DNA of 38,334 nucleotides, from IMG/VR virus record IMGVR_UViG_3300035662_000067, positions 1 to 38,334 of that record, one strand, 5' to 3'. Shown piece after piece: positions 35,228 through 38,334 of this stretch (its first letter is position 1; every line of letters starts with the position of its first letter). The position numbers and the translations under genes were made by a program. This DNA comes from a virus. The notes beneath the pieces were generated by a model. It saw only the letters and a program-made list of their open reading frames with translations, was not told the DNA's origin and searched no databases.

Positions 35228-35631
35228 TAGTATCTGGTGGGTTGTAATATGAAGTTAATTGCTTGTGTTGGAACAGCAAGTCCAACAATATCATATATGA
35301 TGCTAACATCTAACTCATTATCTTCAGGATATAATGCAACATTTACATCTCTGACCACAACTCTTGGTTCAAAGTTAGACAAAACAGTTCTAATTTCTTC
35401 CTGTAATGGGTCAACAACACCACTATCTGCAAGTTCAAAGAAGTAAGATTCTACTTTTGACCCTAAAAGTGAGTTAAAGAACCTTTCACCAACTCTTGTT
35501 CTAACTAAATTAACTACAGATCGTTTGATTGCATCCTCATTTGAGAGTGTTCCAATATCATTGGTTACAGGATGCCTTAGAAAAGACAAGCTGATATCTT
35601 TAAATCCCCTTGAAATATTTTCTAAAGGCAC
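35227..35631 (-). CDS. gp25: Baseplate wedge protein gp25 (GTG start)
   Basis: This 134-aa protein reads PLENISRGFKDISLSFLRHP, NDIGTLSNEDAIKRSVVNLV and RTRVGERFFNSLLGSKVESY. It carries the EPR-type core (SNFEPRVVVRDVNVAL) of the gp25-like lysozyme-fold family. Family role: with gp6 it links the baseplate wedge to the first sheath layer and starts sheath assembly. Length equals T4 gp25 (132 aa). The start is GTG at 35631-35629. The only nearby upstream ATG is followed at once by a stop. The ribosome binding site is weak. A candidate AATAAATA late box ends 24 bases upstream, overlapping the stop of the 81-aa gene. Confidence 0.95.
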   Translation of the reverse strand: MPLENISRGFKDISLSFLRHPVTNDIGTLSNEDAIKRSVVNLVRTRVGERFFNSLLGSKVESYFFELADSGVVDPLQEEIRTVLSNFEPRVVVRDVNVALYPEDNELDVSIIYDIVGLAVPTQAINFILQPTRY

Positions 35632-35655
35632 CTGTAACTACTAACACATTACTTT

Positions 35656-35663
35656 TATTTATT
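35656..35663 (-). promoter_or_regulatory. Candidate late promoter before gp25 (AATAAATA)
   Basis: The minus strand reads CAATAAATAAAAGT, with the box overlapping the stop codon of the preceding gene and lying 24 bases before the GTG of gp25. It matches a relaxed NATAAATA late motif. It would start the baseplate operon. Chance occurrence is possible. Confidence 0.35.
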
Positions 35664-35904
35664 GTGGTTTCCCATAGGTTGGTTCAGTTCCATATTCCCA
35701 GTCATCATAGTCTTCATCATTACGAATTTTCTGGTGAATTTCTGCTTGTTCCTTCAAAAAATGCTTAGATTTGGGAACATCATCATGCATAATTTCTTGA
35801 ATAGTCCTTTTTTCAAGTTTAACATGGTAATCAGTGACTAAATTTGTGGTTCCCCACATCTGATACATGTAATTTTGGTCTCTATCTACAGGTAAGTTAG
35901 ACAT
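35659..35904 (-). CDS. Hypothetical protein (81 aa) preceding gp25
   Basis: The product starts MSNLPVDRDQNYMYQMWGTT and is mostly charged and helical, with KRTIQEIMHDDVPKSKHFLK and an acidic Tyr-rich end (RNDEDYDDWEYGTEPTYGKP). It has an AGGAG ribosome binding site 4 bases before the ATG, partly included in a small inverted repeat (35912-35930). I do not recognise a family. Its place, between an unknown 210-aa gene and gp25 with short gaps on both sides, suggests it is expressed with the baseplate genes. There is no membrane segment or signal peptide. Confidence 0.72.
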   Translation of the reverse strand: MSNLPVDRDQNYMYQMWGTTNLVTDYHVKLEKRTIQEIMHDDVPKSKHFLKEQAEIHQKIRNDEDYDDWEYGTEPTYGKPQ

Positions 35905-35911
35905 TTTGCTC

Positions 35912-35930
35912 CTAATTCAGTTTGAATTAG
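35912..35930 (-). repeat. Inverted repeat just upstream of the 81-aa gene
   Basis: CTAATTC and GAATTAG form a 7-bp perfect stem with a 5-base loop. On the minus strand it ends within the AGGAG ribosome binding site of the gene starting at 35904. It has no U-run after it, so it is not a typical terminator. It may modestly occlude translation initiation. The stem has only two G-C pairs and is weak. Confidence 0.35.
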
Positions 35931-35936
35931 AACTTT

Positions 35937-36569
35937 TTAAGGGGTTGCTATCCCAACTTCATACATAAAATCATCAGAAGTTTCAATTTTTCTTTTATTT
36001 TCAACTGAGTACTCAGTTAAATCAATTTCATATCCAGGGTTTTTTGTAATTCTATTGCAAATCCAGGCATCATCATACCATAAAATTTTATTATTTGGAT
36101 ATGCATAAAAATTACCATCATCCATTTTGAAAAAATGGGCACATTTATGTTCTGGTGTCTCACTAAAATTTGTGTTTAATGTAGATTTTGACTCCCAAGA
36201 CCAATCTAAGGTAAACATATACACACCTTCGTTCTTTTCACCTTTATAATTAATCAATTCTGCTCTTAATCCAGCAAGTCTTGAACGAATTTGCACATCA
36301 ACATAGGGAGAAAAACAGTCCCACCACATACATTCCTCTAAATTTGGGACTGGAGCATCAGGTTTCCAACAAAAAGCGTGAATTGGTCGTCGTGTCCAAT
36401 TCACGCCATTCTCTAAAAATGCTTCAAAAAGAGGAACTCTTTTTTCTAATGATGCTACTGAATGTACGTCACAAAGAGTTACATCACCATGACCTTTTTT
36501 ATGATTATACAAAAACTCATTACGAATGTAACAAGTAAATGTTGGAAGATTGTGATTTAAATATGCCAT
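35937..36569 (-). CDS. Conserved-looking phage protein of unknown function (210 aa)
   Basis: The protein begins MAYLNHNLPTFTCYIRNEFL and has RRPIHAFCWKPDAPVPNLEE followed by CMWWDCFSPYVDVQI, a Trp/Cys-rich middle, then KMDDGNFYAYPNNKILWYDD and a charged end (ENKRKIETSDDFMYEVGIAT). No signal peptide or membrane helix is visible. It is the first gene after a strong terminator, so it needs its own promoter. The leader is AT-rich but I cannot single out a box with confidence. I believe similar proteins occur in T4-like cyanophages near gp25, but their function is unknown. It could be a late accessory rather than a structural protein. Confidence 0.75.
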   Translation of the reverse strand: MAYLNHNLPTFTCYIRNEFLYNHKKGHGDVTLCDVHSVASLEKRVPLFEAFLENGVNWTRRPIHAFCWKPDAPVPNLEECMWWDCFSPYVDVQIRSRLAGLRAELINYKGEKNEGVYMFTLDWSWESKSTLNTNFSETPEHKCAHFFKMDDGNFYAYPNNKILWYDDAWICNRITKNPGYEIDLTEYSVENKRKIETSDDFMYEVGIATP

Positions 36570-36583
36570 AAAAAATTAATAAA

Positions 36584-36606
36584 AAAGCAGGGAGTTACCC
36601 TGCTTT
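36584..36606 (-). terminator. Intrinsic terminator after the 47-aa gene
   Basis: A perfect 9-bp stem (AAAGCAGGG / CCCTGCTTT) with a 5-base loop is followed on the minus strand by a T-rich tract (CTTTTTTATTAATTTTTTA). It lies 7 bases past the stop of the 47-aa gene and 15 bases before the next gene's ATG. This is the textbook rho-independent form and is the clearest transcription boundary in the window. Confidence 0.85.
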
Positions 36607-36613
36607 ATCTATA

Positions 36614-36757
36614 TTAACAACCTTGACCTCTGTAACGCTTCTTCCTGCCATTACGAGAGGTGGCAGAGAGATTGGTGTTCTGTGAACGACCTTGACGAGT
36701 CTTCTTGGGTTTACTCTCAATAATCACTTTATTGGTCAGTGATGGACGCTTTGCCAT
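36614..36757 (-). CDS. Small basic protein (47 aa)
   Basis: The product reads MAKRPSLTNKVIIESKPKKT, then RQGRSQNTNLSATSRNGRKK, and ends RYRGQGC. About a third of the residues are Lys or Arg, so it may bind nucleic acid or be a small ribosome- or DNA-associated peptide. Near-identical small basic proteins are, as I remember, common in T4-like cyanophage genomes, which supports it as a real gene. Its ATG lies 3 bases after the stop of the 57-aa gene, and its stop is followed by a strong terminator, so it is the last gene of its transcript. Function is unknown. Confidence 0.8.
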   Translation of the reverse strand: MAKRPSLTNKVIIESKPKKTRQGRSQNTNLSATSRNGRKKRYRGQGC

Positions 36758-36760
36758 AAT

Positions 36761-36934
36761 TTAATCCTCTGAATCACTTGTACATTCTACCACAAGGTCC
36801 TCTGGATTGGGAAGCCCTGTCTCATAAAATTGTTGAGACAGTTCATCCATCACATCAAACATCTCATCTTGAGAGAGATACTGGTAAAGGACCCTACCAG
36901 CACACAGAATTCTAAATGATTCTTGTTTTTTCAT
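36761..36934 (-). CDS. Small acidic protein (57 aa), unknown function
   Basis: The frame reads MKKQESFRILCAGRVLYQYL then SQDEMFDVMDELSQQFYETG and ends CTSDSED. Its ATG lies 23 bases inside the end of the glycosyltransferase-like gene, so translation is probably coupled. It is helical and acidic. Proteins with the pattern KKQExFRIL...YxYLxxEEMFDVMxxLxQxFYETG, as I recall, are conserved in marine T4-like phages next to this glycosyltransferase, suggesting a real gene. No function can be read from the sequence. Confidence 0.75.
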   Translation of the reverse strand: MKKQESFRILCAGRVLYQYLSQDEMFDVMDELSQQFYETGLPNPEDLVVECTSDSED

Positions 36935-37667
36935 GTCCTACACGAATCTGAGGGTGACACCAGATCTCAAATCCTGCCTTCTTGGCATCCAGACAGAAGG
37001 ATACATCCTCACCACACATGTCCTGAACCTCACCAGAGTCAAAGACTTGCATCTGAGGGGCAAACCATGGATACTTCATATCAGGATGTTCAAAGACCCC
37101 CTTCTTAATCAGAACCCAACCAAAGCCTGTGTAATCCACAGTGAATGGTTTCTTTCTGTTGCCAATGGTGTCGACCATCTCGTGGTTCATGACGCCTCCA
37201 TTCTTTCTGAAGTCGTCCTCTTCCAACCAGTGAGCTACTGATGTGGTTCTACCATCCTCTGTGGCATACCAACCTGCTGCAATGTCCTTGTCCATGGCAA
37301 AAATTGCCCAGAATGCATCTGTGTTAAAGACAATATCGCTGTCGATCCAGAGTTGATAGTCATAATTCAGTTTACCCTGCCAGGGAACTTGATCAGGACC
37401 TGCAAGTACATTTGCACCAAGACACTTGCAACGTGCAAAGTTCACCATTGAACTATAGTCTTGTGAGATTTGAATACTTGCACCTGCCTGTACCAGATCA
37501 AAGCACAGTTGTACAAAGTTCTTCAAAAAGATATATGAAACTCCACGTCCTGGAAGACAGAATACAATTGTTTTACCTTTGATTCTCTCTAAACACTCTT
37601 CTCTATTAAACAGAGGTTGTTCTTCCTCTGTAGGTTTTTTTGCTTTTACAGTAAATCCTTTAGCCAT
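36912..37667 (-). CDS. GT-A type glycosyltransferase-like protein
   Basis: In this 251-aa protein, residues 33-90 form a nucleotide-sugar-binding type start (TIVFCLPGRGVSYIFLKNFV, then MVNFARCKCL). A DxD motif follows at Asp109-Ser-Asp111 in YQLWIDSDIVF. TGFGWVLIKKGVF comes next, then the GEDVSFCLDAKKAGF motif near 215-230 that supplies the catalytic-base-like acidic pair, and a final His (VGHEKTRII). This order is typical of GT2-like GT-A enzymes. The first 25 residues are Lys/Glu-rich and probably disordered. Related proteins are common near gp25 in marine T4-like phages. The acceptor is unknown: virion proteins, DNA bases or host surface glycans are possible. Note the absence of membrane segments. 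A candidate ACTAAATA box lies about 52 bases upstream. Confidence 0.82.
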   Translation of the reverse strand: MAKGFTVKAKKPTEEEQPLFNREECLERIKGKTIVFCLPGRGVSYIFLKNFVQLCFDLVQAGASIQISQDYSSMVNFARCKCLGANVLAGPDQVPWQGKLNYDYQLWIDSDIVFNTDAFWAIFAMDKDIAAGWYATEDGRTTSVAHWLEEDDFRKNGGVMNHEMVDTIGNRKKPFTVDYTGFGWVLIKKGVFEHPDMKYPWFAPQMQVFDSGEVQDMCGEDVSFCLDAKKAGFEIWCHPQIRVGHEKTRII

Positions 37668-37718
37668 AAAAATATCAAGTTTTTAATTTAGATACGTATC
37701 AATTCAATGATACTGCTT

Positions 37719-37726
37719 TATTTAGT
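37719..37726 (-). promoter_or_regulatory. Candidate promoter before the glycosyltransferase-like gene (ACTAAATA)
   Basis: The 70-base gap between the 104-aa gene and the glycosyltransferase-like gene contains ACTAAATAAAG on the minus strand, one base different from the gp13/gp20 boxes. A 10-bp perfect palindrome GATACGTATC (37691-37700) lies between it and the ATG. Both are weakly supported by sequence alone. Confidence 0.3.
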
Positions 37727-37737
37727 TCTCGTCAATA

Positions 37738-38052
37738 TCATTCTTTCATGTGTTCCATTACTTCTTCCAAGGAATATGTCTTGACCTTACCTGAATCAAT
37801 ATCTTCTACCATCTGCATCAGATATTCAAGGAACTCTTTGGGGTACACATCATCCTCATTCAAAGACACCCAGAACCACTCTATACACTCCTGTAAGGGG
37901 TCTTCTACGGTTCTTGGTAGGGCATAGTCCTCATAGTTGCTTCTCATCAAATCTGACCAGATCCTGAAGGTACTTCTGATGGATTGCCAACCTGTCATCC
38001 AACAGTGTCCAATCCAATATTCATACCAGTTTAATTTCTTTGCCATTGTCAA
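37738..38052 (-). CDS. Hypothetical protein (104 aa)
   Basis: The product reads MTMAKKLNWYEYWIGHCWMT followed by GWQSIRSTFRIWSDLMRSNY and a very acidic C-terminal half (QECIEWFWVSLNEDDVYPKE, MVEDIDSGKVKTYSLEEV). The start may be the second Met at 38046, giving 102 aa. Both lie inside the end of the upstream 56-aa gene, so the two overlap by about 26-32 bases. The N-terminal half is Trp/Tyr-rich and amphipathic but not a clear membrane helix. I do not recognise the family. Context is a group of small accessory genes upstream of the structural block. Confidence 0.68.
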   Translation of the reverse strand: MTMAKKLNWYEYWIGHCWMTGWQSIRSTFRIWSDLMRSNYEDYALPRTVEDPLQECIEWFWVSLNEDDVYPKEFLEYLMQMVEDIDSGKVKTYSLEEVMEHMKE

Positions 38053-38191
38053 TAATTAAAAACTCTTCTACTTGAAAGTCTGTGGAAAACCCTGCACTAA
38101 TCATCTGGGATATGCCTGTGAGGGTTTTCTGGCATTCTGAAAGGGTGCCCTCACAAAATACCCTGTCCCTTGCAATCAACTTATAGACCAT
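38021..38191 (-). CDS. Small ORF (56 aa), unknown function
   Basis: The frame reads MVYKLIARDRVFCEGTLSEC, QKTLTGISQMISAGFSTDFQ and ends IIDNGKEIKLV. An AGGAT ribosome binding site lies about 5 bases before the ATG. It overlaps its neighbours at both ends (11 bases with the upstream 45-aa frame, about 30 with the 104-aa gene), in the stepwise pattern usual for phage small-gene clusters. The composition looks like a small soluble α/β protein. It is too short to recognise a family. Confidence 0.6.
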   Translation of the reverse strand: MVYKLIARDRVFCEGTLSECQKTLTGISQMISAGFSTDFQVEEFLIIDNGKEIKLV

Positions 38192-38318
38192 TTTTATCCT
38201 GGGGAAATTTTTTCATATAATGGGAACAATGTTTCATTACATTCAACCCAATTATATTTACAGTTTCCCACAGACACTCACAAATATAACGCACTTCCTC
38301 AAAAAGGTCCAGGGGCAT
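38181..38318 (-). CDS. Small ORF (45 aa) at right edge, unknown function
   Basis: The frame reads MPLDLFEEVRYICECLWETV then NIIGLNVMKHCSHYMKKFPQ and ends DKNGL. A CCCAGG segment 5 bases before the ATG could act as a weak ribosome binding site. The same CCCAGGxTAAAAATG leader appears before the next ORF. It overlaps the 56-aa ORF start by 11 bases. Support is its tight spacing and start context only. Confidence 0.45.
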   Translation of the reverse strand: MPLDLFEEVRYICECLWETVNIIGLNVMKHCSHYMKKFPQDKNGL

Positions 38319-38334
38319 TTTTACCTGGGAAAAA

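Noticed and set aside
1-38334. CRISPR arrays, tRNA genes, insertion sequences, integrase or attachment sites
   Set aside because: No regularly spaced direct repeats, cloverleaf-like segments, transposase or integrase motifs were seen on either strand.

Overview
This window is a stretch of the late structural and DNA-packaging region of a T4-like, contractile-tailed marine phage. The protein sequences look most like those of T4-like cyanophages and other marine T4-like phages. The host cannot be read from this DNA. The sequence is AT-rich, and every gene I accept lies on the minus strand and is transcribed from high to low coordinates. Genes are packed with overlaps or gaps of a few bases, and no stretch over about 100 bases lacks a gene. 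I see no tRNA, CRISPR array or insertion sequence.

Reading in the direction of transcription (right to left): (1) 38318-36614 holds small accessory genes (45, 56, 104, 57 and 47 aa) and a GT-A type glycosyltransferase-like protein, ending in a clear intrinsic terminator at about 36584-36606. (2) 36569-35659 holds two conserved-looking proteins of unknown function. (3) 35631-20758 is the baseplate block: gp25, gp6, a 2750-aa gp7-like protein carrying a YHYH domain, a 916-aa repeat-rich structural protein, and gp8. (4) 20756-13902 holds a 2152-aa DUF4815-like structural protein and two small genes. (5) 13880-10363 holds the neck and tail-completion proteins gp13, gp14 and gp15, then the small terminase gp16. 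(6) 10356-7221 is a three-gene insert between the terminase subunits. It comprises a 461-aa mosaic of short modules, a 104-aa protein and a 476-aa probable virion protein. (7) 7214-4561 is the large terminase gp17. (8) 4504-1 holds gp18 (sheath), gp19 (tube) and gp20 (portal, running off the left edge).

The standout is the large terminase locus. gp17 is broken into two genes by a naturally split intein. The upstream gene (7214-6333) encodes the whole ATPase domain followed by only 29 intein residues. The downstream gene (5736-4561) begins with 103 intein residues and then encodes the nuclease domain. Between them is a free-standing GIY-YIG homing endonuclease gene with a NUMOD3-like tail (6298-5729). 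Protein trans-splicing would rebuild a 552-aa terminase with all its motifs. As I remember it, the very early split point and the sequence of the C-part match the atypical AceL-TerL split intein type known from metagenomes, but here a complete fractured gene with its endonuclease sits in a phage late operon.

Other points of interest are three repeat or module families shared between otherwise unrelated virion proteins, the absence of recognisable T4 gp9, gp10, gp11, gp12 and wac between gp8 and gp13, and a set of T4-late-like promoter octamers at intergenic positions.
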